64,000 nt of DNA from an uncultured Alphaproteobacteria bacterium (lineage in GTDB: Bacteria > Pseudomonadota > Alphaproteobacteria > Thalassobaculales > Thalassobaculaceae), in contig CACITD010000005.1 in the NCBI GenBank assembly GCA_902589475.1, positions 18,546-82,545 on the forward strand, given 5' to 3'. Position 1 is the first letter of the stretch. The number at the start of each line of letters is the position of its first letter. Positions 17,461 to 26,099 of the stretch are shown here, one piece after another. Both the position numbers and the translations under genes were made by a program. The notes below the pieces were generated by a model, which did not search any database, was not told the origin of the DNA, and saw nothing but the letters and a program-made list of their open reading frames with translations.

Positions 17461-18438
17461 TTACTTCTCTAAAATATCAATTATTTCGCGGAGCTGAGTC
17501 CTCGCTCTCAGCAAATAAAAACCGAGGGATGCTAGGTGACTGGGGACAATTGCACCATCAGGTTGACCATTTGCTATTACTAATGGGCTAAGTCGGCTTG
17601 CTTGTTTTAGTGACCCCAACATCAAATTCCAAGATGAGGACAACTCCTTTCCAGCAACAACATCTTTAAAATCAGCTTCTAACTCTTTTAATAGTAAATA
17701 GTATGCGTATAAGCGGCCCTTCGCCGAGTAAAAAATATCGTCAGATTTTGAATCTATTCCCCAGCCGCCTGACCTTGCAAGATGTTCACTTATTGCAGCA
17801 GAATTAGAGCCCAAGTCAGCGGTGAAACGTCTCAATGTGGCTTGCAAATTGTCGGCTCGTTTATCAAATGTGGCTAAACCCTTTGCCAAGCGCTTATTGT
17901 AAGAAGCAAGTGACCGCATAGCAGACTTATATTGTGCTTCTGAGGAAGCGGTCGGAGCTATAGATGTAGATAAGTCAAATATCCATGTCGTGCCTGGATA
18001 CTTTAATAGACCTGATGCTTTATCAAGATCACTATCTACTTCACTAGATCCCCTAGATCTTCCTATTTGATCCGTCATTTCCATAGCAAATCTGGAAATA
18101 GCATAAATGATACCCTGCTGATAATTTGGCATATTATCGAGCAGATACCCGGGCATAAAAAACGGATCGTTAGCTACCCATCCATTTTCATTGACTTCCC
18201 GATTAATTAATGAGATTGCCATGGCTATCGTTTTGCTTTCACCAGGATTACTCTGACTTGGTTGAAAGTCCACCGCGTCATCTATCTTATGGATGACCCC
18301 CATCCCAATAAAATAATAAAGGAAAACAAGAAAGATTAACGATAAACTCGTGAAGGTTACTGCCCGACCAATACTTCCTCCTCGAGCAAACAAACTCGAA
18401 AAACTTTTAAAATAGGTCGCTAAATTATCTTTGTTCAC
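17461..18438 (-). CDS. DUF2333 family membrane-anchored protein
   Basis: A 325-residue protein with one N-terminal membrane segment (AVTFTSLSLIFLVFLYYFIG, residues 27-46) and a soluble periplasmic part of helical character. The segments DPFFMPGYLLDNMPNYQQGI and TWIFDLSTSIAPTASSEAQY match the DUF2333 family, which is common in proteobacteria and has no known function. Its start overlaps the stop of the TVP38 gene by four bases, so the two are translated together. The protein may therefore act in the envelope with that membrane protein, which is inference. Confidence 0.82.
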   Translation of the reverse strand: MNKDNLATYFKSFSSLFARGGSIGRAVTFTSLSLIFLVFLYYFIGMGVIHKIDDAVDFQPSQSNPGESKTIAMAISLINREVNENGWVANDPFFMPGYLLDNMPNYQQGIIYAISRFAMEMTDQIGRSRGSSEVDSDLDKASGLLKYPGTTWIFDLSTSIAPTASSEAQYKSAMRSLASYNKRLAKGLATFDKRADNLQATLRRFTADLGSNSAAISEHLARSGGWGIDSKSDDIFYSAKGRLYAYYLLLKELEADFKDVVAGKELSSSWNLMLGSLKQASRLSPLVIANGQPDGAIVPSHLASLGFYLLRARTQLREIIDILEK

Positions 18439-19088
18439 TGGTAGTCCTTATTTTTCCATCGTCTTATTAAGATGGGAATTAAAGATAATATTGCCAACCC
18501 AACAAGGCCTGCAAAAAATTCAAAACTTATATTTGGTATATCGTCAAAACCTTCACCAGCCACTACAGTTTTGTTCAAACCGCTTCCCATAAGAGCGTAC
18601 ACCGCAGCTCCAGGGATCATTCCTAAAAAACTAGCAAAGAAATAATTGAAAAAACTTATATTTAAAAAAGCGGGAGCTATGTTGACAACAAAAAATGGAA
18701 AAACAGGGGCTAGTCGCAGGAAAAGAAGGTAGAAAAAAGCGTTCTTTGTCAGTTCATTCCTCATTCTCTCTATCGAAGATCCTATTTTTGGCTTAAATAA
18801 TTCTCCAAAAGCACTGCGAGCCGCAATAAATAAAATCGACGCACCGAGCGTAGCACCTATCAAGGAAAAAAGTGCTCCCAGGAATGCGCCAAACAAGTAG
18901 CCACCTACCATTGTTAAAATTAGAGCGCCAGGTATGGAAAGAGCGGTTGAAAATACGTACAAACCTATAAAAATCAGTATGGATACATAATAATCGCTTT
19001 GAATAAATTTAACTATCCCAATCTGATGAGTTCGAAAGCTCTCCAAAGATACATAATCTGTCCAACCAAATATAGCGGCGAGAAGCAA
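18435..19088 (-). CDS. TVP38/TMEM64 family (VTT/DedA-like) membrane protein
   Basis: A polytopic protein of at least 217 residues. The VTT domain is visible as SIPGALILTMVGGYLFGAFLG, then ILFIAARSAFGELF and LRLAPVFPFFVVNIAPAFL. Relatives are lipid scramblases or proton-coupled transporters of the inner membrane. The TTG start of the track cuts the first membrane helix in half. The open frame continues upstream as NFFKLLKSLPIATLGILLLL, and a strong GGAGGT lies at 19141-19146, but there is no ATG, GTG or TTG between that site and 19088. The true start is therefore uncertain. The gene is coupled to the downstream DUF2333 gene. Confidence 0.85.
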   Translation of the reverse strand: MLLAAIFGWTDYVSLESFRTHQIGIVKFIQSDYYVSILIFIGLYVFSTALSIPGALILTMVGGYLFGAFLGALFSLIGATLGASILFIAARSAFGELFKPKIGSSIERMRNELTKNAFFYLLFLRLAPVFPFFVVNIAPAFLNISFFNYFFASFLGMIPGAAVYALMGSGLNKTVVAGEGFDDIPNISFEFFAGLVGLAILSLIPILIRRWKNKDYQ

Positions 19089-19192
19089 TAATATCCCTAA
19101 GGTCGCAATTGGGAGCGATTTTAAAAGCTTAAAAAAATTGACCTCCGCAGCGAGTTTTTGCTACACGACATTTACTACAAATAATTTAACTC

Positions 19193-19807
19193 TCAGTAGA
19201 GCTTAGTTCGATAGCCTTCTTGGATACTCTTTTCTGCCCTATTCTCGTCATCTCCTCGACCAATCTGGTCGGAAATTATTTTACCCAAACTCGGAAAGCT
19301 CTTTCTTTCAATCTTATAGTCTTCCTCCCATAATTTGGATCGAATCAAAGCTTTTGCGCATTGGAGATATGCCTCCTCAATGCTTATTTCTAGAGCAGAC
19401 CGGGGGGCTTTGCCTTGAGCGGACAAACCTTCCAAAATATTGCTGTCAATCGTGATTTTTGCATTTCCATTCACGCGCAAAGTTTCATTTATGCCTGGCA
19501 CAAGAAAAAGCAATCCGACGCCACTATTATCAAGTACATTCAAGAGAGTATCTGTTCGATTATTACCAAGCCTGTCCGGCAAATATATGGTTTTCTCGTC
19601 TCTTACTTTGACAAAACCGGGAGCATCCCCCCTAGGCGATACATCCCCAAGACCATCATTACCCATAGTACCTATGACCAAAAATGGTGAAATTTCAATG
19701 AATGCCCGGCAGTGCTTATCGAGATGGTCTAACTGTTTAAGAACTGCGCGCTCGGATGGGTCTCCATACAGCTGCCCTAAGTTATTTTTATCGGCAATCC
19801 TATTCAT
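19193..19807 (-). CDS. PPOX-type FMN-binding split-barrel protein (MSMEG_1061-like)
   Basis: About 204 residues from the ATG at 19807, which follows a GAGAGGA site; the track start 45 codons earlier lacks family support. The pyridoxamine-phosphate-oxidase-like fold shows FIEISPFLVIGTMGNDGLGDVSPRG and the signature LPDRLGNNRTDTLLNVLDN followed by GLLFLVPGINETLRVNG. Family members bind FMN or F420 and reduce or detoxify small molecules; the substrate is unknown. The gene is divergent from the TPP-decarboxylase pair, and its upstream region (19808-19959) would hold both promoters. Confidence 0.8.
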   Translation of the reverse strand: MNRIADKNNLGQLYGDPSERAVLKQLDHLDKHCRAFIEISPFLVIGTMGNDGLGDVSPRGDAPGFVKVRDEKTIYLPDRLGNNRTDTLLNVLDNSGVGLLFLVPGINETLRVNGNAKITIDSNILEGLSAQGKAPRSALEISIEEAYLQCAKALIRSKLWEEDYKIERKSFPSLGKIISDQIGRGDDENRAEKSIQEGYRTKLY

Positions 19808-19959
19808 TCTATTGATCCTCTCCGAGTATTTTTCGTTAGTAAAATATGTTTTACCCGATTTTATTACACTTTGGCTATACTGCGATCTAACGAGCAGATT
19901 CGAAGTAAATAGTTGAAGAAAGTCAATTATCGCAGTATTCATTTTTCATCTTAGATCAT

Positions 19960-20499
19960 GTGGGATTATTAAAATTGTCAGATTACGGCGGGAAACAGGC
20001 TTGGCAGGAGGAACTTTACGACCTGCTTAGATCAAACCAAGTAAATTTATTTTGCTATGTACCAGATGGTGGTCACAAAACTCTTATCAACAAATCCATA
20101 GAGGACCCAGATGTTATTTCTGTGCCGTTGACAACAGAAGAGGAAGGCGTCGCTATGTGCGCTGGATGCCATCTGGGAGGCACTAAAAGCGTTTTGCTGA
20201 TGCAGTCAAGTGGGGTGGGTAATTGCGTAAATATGTTCGCTCTTTTGAAAAATGGTCAGTTTCCATTTGTTACATTGATAACAATGCGAGGCGAATTTGG
20301 CGAAATGAATCCCTGGCAAATCCCAATGGGTCAAGGCGTGCAGCCAGTGGTGGAAGCTATGGGAATGCACTGCCTAAGGGCGGAAATCCCCTCTGAAGTC
20401 ACAGAAACCGTGCAAGCTGCTCTCAACATGGCATATAAATCAAACCAGGCAGTCGCGGTTTTACTGACGCAAAAGTTAATCGGCGCGAAACCCTTTTAG
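19960..20499 (+). CDS. TPP-dependent decarboxylase alpha subunit (sulfopyruvate/phosphonopyruvate type)
   Basis: A 179-residue protein equal to the N-terminal PYR domain of TPP enzymes, as in ComD. The catalytic Glu is in VPLTTEEEGVAMCAG near residue 50, and MQSSGVGNCVNMFALLKNGQ and TMRGEFGEMNPWQIPMGQG follow. The partner PP domain is encoded by the next gene, 23 bases away. ComDE decarboxylates sulfopyruvate to sulfoacetaldehyde, and close relatives act on phosphonopyruvate. The GTG start lacks an obvious ribosome binding site; a TTG at 19975 is an alternative. Confidence 0.82.
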   Translation: MGLLKLSDYGGKQAWQEELYDLLRSNQVNLFCYVPDGGHKTLINKSIEDPDVISVPLTTEEEGVAMCAGCHLGGTKSVLLMQSSGVGNCVNMFALLKNGQFPFVTLITMRGEFGEMNPWQIPMGQGVQPVVEAMGMHCLRAEIPSEVTETVQAALNMAYKSNQAVAVLLTQKLIGAKPF

Positions 20500-20522
20500 T
20501 AATGATCTGAGGAGATCTTGTT

Positions 20523-21110
20523 ATGGACAACGATAGAGGCCTTGATCGAAAATATGCTGTTCCCGAGTTAATCGGCAATCCAGACGACCTGCTAATCGTC
20601 TGCGGACTAGCCGGCGCCTCGAAAGACATTGCACATTTAACTAATGATGGAGATAACATCTTCACGATGGCTGGCGCTATGGGGGGGGCAACGGCTATGG
20701 GTTTGGGGTTAGCTCTTTCTCGACCAGATAAACAAGTGCTGGTTGTCACAGGAGACGGGGAATTACTAATGAATATCGGAACCCTTGCAACAGTTGGAAT
20801 TTTAAAGCCGTCCAATCTCTCCATTTTATGCGTGGATAATGGTCACTACGGTGAGACAGGATATCAGGAAAGTCATACGCAAAGAGGTGTAAATTTGGAA
20901 CTTATAGCCCAAGGTTCTGCCATCCCGGTCACGAGGACTGTTTCAATTGAAGAACATATAGACGAAGCTAAAACATTAATTAGAGATTCAAATGGACCAA
21001 GTTTTATCCTTTTAAGGGTGAGCACCGAACCCCCACCTGTAATAAAAAGATCTATGGATGCCAGTGAGAGAAAAACTGCGTTCAGGCGTGCTTTATTAGG
21101 CGAGCCGTGA
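20523..21110 (+). CDS. TPP-dependent decarboxylase beta subunit (sulfopyruvate/phosphonopyruvate type)
   Basis: A 195-residue PP domain of a split TPP enzyme, as in ComE. The TPP and magnesium motif GDGELLMNIGTLATVG and DNGHYGETG is near residues 80-120. GLAGASKDIAHLTN and MAGAMGGATAMGLGLALS are typical of the sulfopyruvate and phosphonopyruvate decarboxylase group. The ATG follows a GGAG site. It forms one active enzyme with the alpha subunit upstream. I see no sulfoacetaldehyde acetyltransferase (xsc) or PEP mutase gene in the window, so the choice between sulfonate and phosphonate substrates stays open. Confidence 0.83.
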   Translation: MDNDRGLDRKYAVPELIGNPDDLLIVCGLAGASKDIAHLTNDGDNIFTMAGAMGGATAMGLGLALSRPDKQVLVVTGDGELLMNIGTLATVGILKPSNLSILCVDNGHYGETGYQESHTQRGVNLELIAQGSAIPVTRTVSIEEHIDEAKTLIRDSNGPSFILLRVSTEPPPVIKRSMDASERKTAFRRALLGEP

Positions 21111-21220
21111 GTTTTACATAAGAAGTAGTCACTTCGCAAATACAATGATTATCCAACTATTTTGGCAAGCTGTATTCCGCACCACTCTGAGTGAATTAAA
21201 TCGATCCACTCAAAAGTTAT

Positions 21221-22210
21221 TCAGATAGAAACAGCCGCTCCATTTGAAGCAGACTTGTACGCAGCATCGATTATTTCCATCGTTGCTTTCATCGCGTTAA
21301 GATCTGATGCGAAAGCTCCGCTGTTTCTAACCGCTTGACAAAATTCTTGCACATAGATGCCATACAGCGGATCTGAGTCGAGATTCATTTTTATAAATTC
21401 TGGCGGCTTCCCAGATCGTATAATAGTAACCCCATCTTGACTTGATTGCACGTAGTGATCTTTTGCTGAAAGGCTGAAAGAGTATTCCCTTTTGATAGAA
21501 CTATTTGGAAAATTATATCCCGTCTGCACCGTTGCTTGCCCCCCTGATTTTGATGCCATTATAAGCGTCGCCGTATCTTCAACAGCTGTTTCATGTAGTC
21601 CATTATCAATCCTAGAAAAAACAGTGTCTGGTTCAAAAGGCATGAAAGTTAAAGCTAGATCAATGAAATGTGGGGCTAAGTTGATCAAACATCCGCCACC
21701 AGCGCTTTCAGGTTTCAACATCCAGTGACTATGCATTTTATTATACCTATCTGGGGGCCCTGCATTAAAACGCCAAGACGAGCTTTGAAAAATAGCGCCT
21801 TCCTCTTCAGTTAAATACTTTAGTAGAGAAAATAAGGGGCCAAAACGCTGCACCAAAGGGACCCCGACAAGAAGTCCACTGTTTGCTGCAATTTTGGATA
21901 AAGCATCTACCTGTTTCGAGTTAATTCCGGCTGGTTTTTCTAAAGAAAATGGACGGCCATTAGCGAGAAGGGACGTCGCTAAAGTATACATTTGGGCATG
22001 TTCGCCAAATGCAAATGCAATATCGTAGCTGCAACTCCCCAGTGTTTCCTTCCAATCATTATAACCTTCACACCTAAACAGCTTAGAATATTTCGCTCGG
22101 ATTTCTTCGCTTTTGTCCGAGAAACCAACGACTTCGATCCCTCCATCAAGCAGATCTTTGATATAAAGGGGGAAGTGCCAGTGAGACACTTCAAGCAAAA
22201 CAGCTTTCAT
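21221..22210 (-). CDS. Gfo/Idh/MocA family oxidoreductase
   Basis: A 329-residue NAD(P)-dependent oxidoreductase. The N-terminal Rossmann domain is MKAVLLEVSHWHFPLYIKDL, the conserved EKP motif is in FSLEKPAGINSKQV near residue 100, and the C-terminal domain contains GGGCLINLAPHFIDLAL with the catalytic His region. Relatives oxidise or reduce sugars, inositols and sugar acids. The first strand departs from the usual GxGxxG, as LLEVSHWH takes its place, which is a known variant in this family. It converges with the decarboxylase pair and diverges from the tandem ferredoxin-like protein at 22283. Confidence 0.82.
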   Translation of the reverse strand: MKAVLLEVSHWHFPLYIKDLLDGGIEVVGFSDKSEEIRAKYSKLFRCEGYNDWKETLGSCSYDIAFAFGEHAQMYTLATSLLANGRPFSLEKPAGINSKQVDALSKIAANSGLLVGVPLVQRFGPLFSLLKYLTEEEGAIFQSSSWRFNAGPPDRYNKMHSHWMLKPESAGGGCLINLAPHFIDLALTFMPFEPDTVFSRIDNGLHETAVEDTATLIMASKSGGQATVQTGYNFPNSSIKREYSFSLSAKDHYVQSSQDGVTIIRSGKPPEFIKMNLDSDPLYGIYVQEFCQAVRNSGAFASDLNAMKATMEIIDAAYKSASNGAAVSI

Positions 22211-22282
22211 GCAAAAGTTTCCAATCTAAACTATTTTGAAAATACTTTATAACTGTAAGCTTCAGTAGAGAAGGATTAGATT

Positions 22283-22975
22283 ATGCCTCTACTTGGGAAA
22301 GGCGTGGCAGCTATATGGCACAATGTCGCGCCAGATATACAACCTGATTACAATCATTGGCATTGCTCCGAGCATATGCTGGAACGCGTTGGCATCGAAG
22401 GTTTTCTGAGGGGAAGGCGGTACGACGCCATCAACGGTAAGCCGAAGTTTTTTCATTTCTACGAGACAACTACACCTGCAGTATTAACTTCACCAGCTTA
22501 CATGCAGCGATTAAATAACCCAACTCCATGGACGCAGAGGATAGGACCACACATTAAGAATAATAATCGAACACTGAGTCAGGTGGTCCATTCTGTAGGC
22601 TGCGGGGTTGGCGCTGCTATATTAACTATCCGTATGGTTGCAAATCATGATCGGGAAATAGATTTTTTTCGATGGGTGTCGCAGGAACTTTTTCCTCTTA
22701 TCAATAAAGAACCCGGTGTAGTTGCAGCCCACTTATTAAAAGGCGACAAACAGGCTAGCGAGACCGAAACAGAAGAAAAAGCCATGCGCGAGAAGCCCGA
22801 TGAAGTAGCCGACTGGATTATTTTTATAGAAGCAATAGACAACAAAACGTTATTGAAAATATGGGACAACAAATACGTATCAGAAAAAGCTTTAATCGAA
22901 AATGGTGCGCATAGTGCAAGTATAGGCACCTATAAACTGCATTTGAGTTTATCGTCGGAAGATTTGATCGAGTAA
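22283..22975 (+). CDS. uncharacterised tandem ferredoxin-like (dimeric alpha-beta barrel) protein
   Basis: I do not recognise a named function. The 230-residue protein appears to hold two related halves of the EthD/ferredoxin-like type: GVAAIWHNVAPDIQPDYNHW to about residue 85, and AAILTIRMVANHDREIDFF from about residue 112. The segment NHWHCSEHMLERVGIEGF followed by RGRRYD is strongly patterned with His and Cys, like small-molecule-binding dimeric barrel enzymes. No signal peptide or membrane segment is present. The ATG follows a GAAGGA-like site. Convergent with the Sel1-repeat gene. A role in catabolism of a small acid is possible from context only. Confidence 0.65.
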   Translation: MPLLGKGVAAIWHNVAPDIQPDYNHWHCSEHMLERVGIEGFLRGRRYDAINGKPKFFHFYETTTPAVLTSPAYMQRLNNPTPWTQRIGPHIKNNNRTLSQVVHSVGCGVGAAILTIRMVANHDREIDFFRWVSQELFPLINKEPGVVAAHLLKGDKQASETETEEKAMREKPDEVADWIIFIEAIDNKTLLKIWDNKYVSEKALIENGAHSASIGTYKLHLSLSSEDLIE

Positions 22976-22999
22976 TAGGCTAGCTTGTGAACCACGACC

Positions 23000-24112
23000 C
23001 TAATTCTTCTTTGAATTATTCTTTTGCTCTTCTTCCCAAGCTTTCTCGGCAGCCTCTTTGTCCCGATGCACTTGTAGATAACTTGCAGCCAATCTATCAC
23101 CATTCCATCGGGCTTTGGTCCACCAATGAACTGCTTTTTCTAAATCCTGTTCGACACCGAATCCTCCAGAATACATGAAACCGAGCATGCCCTGGGAAAA
23201 CCCATCACCCTTTTCAGCTCCTTTTTGAAACCATTGAACAGCAGATTCCATATCGTTCTGATTTTGAAAAATCTGCCCCATCGTCCCGTAGGCTCGGATC
23301 ACACCTGCGTCTATAGCCAACTGTGCAAAAGTTATTGCCTTCTTCTGATCTCGTGGAACAACATTGCCTTGATTAAACAGAAGACTTAGGTATATGGCTG
23401 CTTGACTATCTTTTTCCTCGAGCGCTGCCCGCTCTAATAAAGTGATACCCTTTTTTGAATTATCACTTCCAATCTCGGCCTTTTGAAGATCTAAAACTTT
23501 CATTGCATAGCTAATCATCGCCGCGCTATTGCCTTCATTTATCAAACCCTGCAAAACTTTCTTTGTCCGCTTAGGGTTCTCTGGCCCAACCCCACCTGGT
23601 AAAAATTCGAGAGCAGCTCTAATCTTCGCGGCAGCGTGATCGGTTTTCAGTGTTTTAATTAACAACAACCAGGCACCCTCAGCATCCTTCTCAAGATACT
23701 CACCTCGTCCCATGTATTTTGCTACCATTACCATCGCAGGGGGGAACCCTAACTCAGCAGCCCGTTGTATAAGAGCGACCCCGTCTTCTTTTCTGCCTGC
23801 GGCAAAGTGAGCGTATGCTGCATTCAATGCGGAGGCTCCATCATCGGGTAGAGCTTTGTAAGCAGCAACGCACGCGTTCTTTGCAACATCAACCGCTTTT
23901 TTGACTCTAACTTTCTCTTCCTCTGGAGCTTTGGCGTCGGTCGCACGAACCCAAAGGCGAGCTTTTTCTAACGTTTTCTTGCATTTATTTTGCAAGTCAT
24001 CGTCTGCAGATAATTTCTCCCCAAAAAATAATACCCCGACGAGAGAGAGTACTAGACCGAGAGCAATGAAATTCCAACTTTTGCTATTCTTTGTAGAGAG
24101 TCCCAGTGTCAT
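23000..24112 (-). CDS. Sel1/TPR repeat protein with N-terminal membrane anchor
   Basis: A 370-residue protein. Residues about 15-33 (FIALGLVLSLVGVLFFGEKL) form a signal anchor or uncleaved signal. The rest is a superhelical array of Sel1-like repeats, best seen in AVQWFQKGAEKGDGFSQGML and MYSGGFGVEQDLEKAVHWW; the C-terminus is rich in Glu and Lys. Such proteins sit in the periplasm and hold together envelope complexes. No partner is indicated by the neighbours, which are unrelated and divergent or convergent. Confidence 0.8.
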   Translation of the reverse strand: MTLGLSTKNSKSWNFIALGLVLSLVGVLFFGEKLSADDDLQNKCKKTLEKARLWVRATDAKAPEEEKVRVKKAVDVAKNACVAAYKALPDDGASALNAAYAHFAAGRKEDGVALIQRAAELGFPPAMVMVAKYMGRGEYLEKDAEGAWLLLIKTLKTDHAAAKIRAALEFLPGGVGPENPKRTKKVLQGLINEGNSAAMISYAMKVLDLQKAEIGSDNSKKGITLLERAALEEKDSQAAIYLSLLFNQGNVVPRDQKKAITFAQLAIDAGVIRAYGTMGQIFQNQNDMESAVQWFQKGAEKGDGFSQGMLGFMYSGGFGVEQDLEKAVHWWTKARWNGDRLAASYLQVHRDKEAAEKAWEEEQKNNSKKN

Positions 24113-24274
24113 TTTATCTCCAATAAGGCCTTTATCTTTGTAAATATTTGCAAGTCAACCAAATGAACTAGGTGCATAGGTGCACAAAAAAAATCTTTCT
24201 TGGCTCGCTAAATCTTTATTTAACAAAGTTTATAGAATAATCTAGCCCGATCCAACAACGGGAGCTATCTGTAA

Positions 24275-25423
24275 ATGTCACAAAAACGCGTTCCGGCAAT
24301 ATTTATGCGAGGAGGATCATCGAAAGGTGTATTTTTTCATTCTTCGGATTTACCGGAAAATAGAAATAGTTGGGATGAACTTTTTTTATCGGTTCTGGGA
24401 AGCCCAGACCCGTACGGCAGACAACTTAATGGAATGGGAGGCGGTATTTCCTCTCTATCGAAAGCTGTCGTGATTAGTCCACCTACGCGCCTAGACGCAG
24501 ATGTGGATTATACTTTTGCACAGATCTCCGTAAAAGATTCAGTTGTAGATTATTCCTCAAATTGCGGGAACCTATCCTCAGCTGTTGGCCCGTTCGCGAT
24601 AGACACTGGTCTGGTTGATGCTTCAGGCATCAAAAAAGAGGTAAGAATTCACAACACAAACTCTGGAAAATTGATTGTTTCCAAGGTTCCTCTAAGAGAT
24701 GGACTTTCTGAAGTTTTAGGAGATTTTAGTATTCCAGGTGTTTCCGGCACTGGCGCAAAAGTTCAACTGGATTTCCTTGACCCCGGAGGCACTCGCACTG
24801 GAAGCCTATTACCAACAGGTAACACTGTAGACATTATTACACTTGCAAATGCTGGTGATTTTGAGGTTTCGCTCGTTGATGCGAGCGTTCCCTGCGCATT
24901 CATTGAGGCTAAAGCACTTGGTGTTACAGGCTCAGAAAGTATAGAAGAGCTAGAGTCTAATAATAGCCTTATGAAACTGGTTGAAGAGATTCGCCTCGCG
25001 GCAGGAGTGAAGATGGGCCTTGGAGAAACAATTGATCAAATTCCACCAACGGCCCCTAAACTTGGAATTGTGGCTGAACCGCTGGCTTATAAAACTTTAG
25101 CAGGTGAAATGGTTGATGCATCAAGTGCGAGCTTAACAACCCGTATTTGGTCAATGGGGCAGGTTCACCGTGTGTTACCCCTAACAGGAGCCATGTGCCT
25201 AGCAGTAGCATGCAAAATACCAGGTACTTTATGTGAGAGAAATACCAAAGGGGAAGGGGTAGACATAAAACTAGCTAACCCATCCGGAGTTCTACCCTTA
25301 AACGCTGCTGTCGAGGTCCAAGGCAATAAAATAAGTGCACGACACGTTACAGCATATCGAACAGCGCGAACTCTTATGGAGGGAAATGTCTTGATACCAG
25401 ATCACACCCATCAAATTTATTAG
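24275..25423 (+). CDS. PrpF family isomerase (2-methylaconitate / 4-oxalomesaconate tautomerase-like)
   Basis: A 382-residue protein with the diaminopimelate-epimerase-like fold of PrpF. It opens VPAIFMRGGSSKGVFFHSSD, has LNGMGGGISSLSKAVVISPP, and carries the conserved Cys in YSSNCGNLSSAVGPFA near residue 105. PrpF isomerises 2-methylaconitate; GalD-type relatives tautomerise 4-oxalomesaconate in gallate breakdown. The KDPG/KHG aldolase gene follows by 28 bases. No prpBCD genes are nearby, which argues against a methylcitrate role and fits an aromatic or tricarboxylic acid route. The GGGAG site lies 9 bases before the ATG. Confidence 0.88.
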   Translation: MSQKRVPAIFMRGGSSKGVFFHSSDLPENRNSWDELFLSVLGSPDPYGRQLNGMGGGISSLSKAVVISPPTRLDADVDYTFAQISVKDSVVDYSSNCGNLSSAVGPFAIDTGLVDASGIKKEVRIHNTNSGKLIVSKVPLRDGLSEVLGDFSIPGVSGTGAKVQLDFLDPGGTRTGSLLPTGNTVDIITLANAGDFEVSLVDASVPCAFIEAKALGVTGSESIEELESNNSLMKLVEEIRLAAGVKMGLGETIDQIPPTAPKLGIVAEPLAYKTLAGEMVDASSASLTTRIWSMGQVHRVLPLTGAMCLAVACKIPGTLCERNTKGEGVDIKLANPSGVLPLNAAVEVQGNKISARHVTAYRTARTLMEGNVLIPDHTHQIY

Positions 25424-25451
25424 AAAAGCTAGAGTTGCACAAAAATTCAAA

Positions 25452-26072
25452 ATGATTTCATTAGAACAAATACTAAAAAAATGCCGCATTATACCGGTTT
25501 TAACAATTAGAAATATTGACGACGCAGTACCCCTCGCAGAAGCGATATTTGAGGGAGGTCTATCTGCAATCGAAATCACACTTCGCACACCTGAGGGATT
25601 TTCTGCTCTTGAAGCGGTGACAAAACATTTTCCCAAATTCTCTATTGGCGTAGGTACAGTCATACATAATACGGACATCAGACGCGCCAAAGAATCTGGA
25701 GCATCCTTTGCGGTGTCCCCTGGCATAAACATAGATCTCATTGAGCAGGCTTCAGCAGAAAAATTACCTTATTTACCTGGCATTCAAACAAGCTCGGAAG
25801 CGTTGTTAGGATTGAGACTAGGAATTAAATTTTTGAAATTCTTCCCTGCAAAAATTGCAGGAGGTACAGAGAGTTTAAAGCAGATCGCCCCAGTTTACCC
25901 AGAATTGATGTTCTGTCCCACCGGCGGTATAAGCTTTGATGAGGCATCTGAATACCTTGCCCAAAAAAATGTGATCAGCGTTGGTGGTAGCTTTGCCTCT
26001 CCACAAAATTTAATTGAAAAAAGAGATTGGAATGCGATCAAGACGCTAGCACAACGCGCCGCAAGATTGTAA
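25452..26072 (+). CDS. eda: KDPG/KHG aldolase
   Basis: A 206-residue class I aldolase. The general-acid Glu is in AIEITLRTPEGFSALEA, and the Schiff-base Lys is in FFPAKIAGG near residue 135. SIGVGTVIHNTDIRRAKESG and FCPTGGISFDEASEYL are the phosphate and pyruvate regions. It splits 2-keto-3-deoxy-6-phosphogluconate, or 4-hydroxy-2-oxoglutarate, to pyruvate and an aldehyde. Position next to the PrpF gene, without edd, suggests the 4-hydroxy-2-oxo acid activity may matter here. The LLM gene follows by 27 bases on the same strand. Confidence 0.9.
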   Translation: MISLEQILKKCRIIPVLTIRNIDDAVPLAEAIFEGGLSAIEITLRTPEGFSALEAVTKHFPKFSIGVGTVIHNTDIRRAKESGASFAVSPGINIDLIEQASAEKLPYLPGIQTSSEALLGLRLGIKFLKFFPAKIAGGTESLKQIAPVYPELMFCPTGGISFDEASEYLAQKNVISVGGSFASPQNLIEKRDWNAIKTLAQRAARL

Positions 26073-26099
26073 GTGGTTTTGTAGTAGGAGAAAAAAAGA

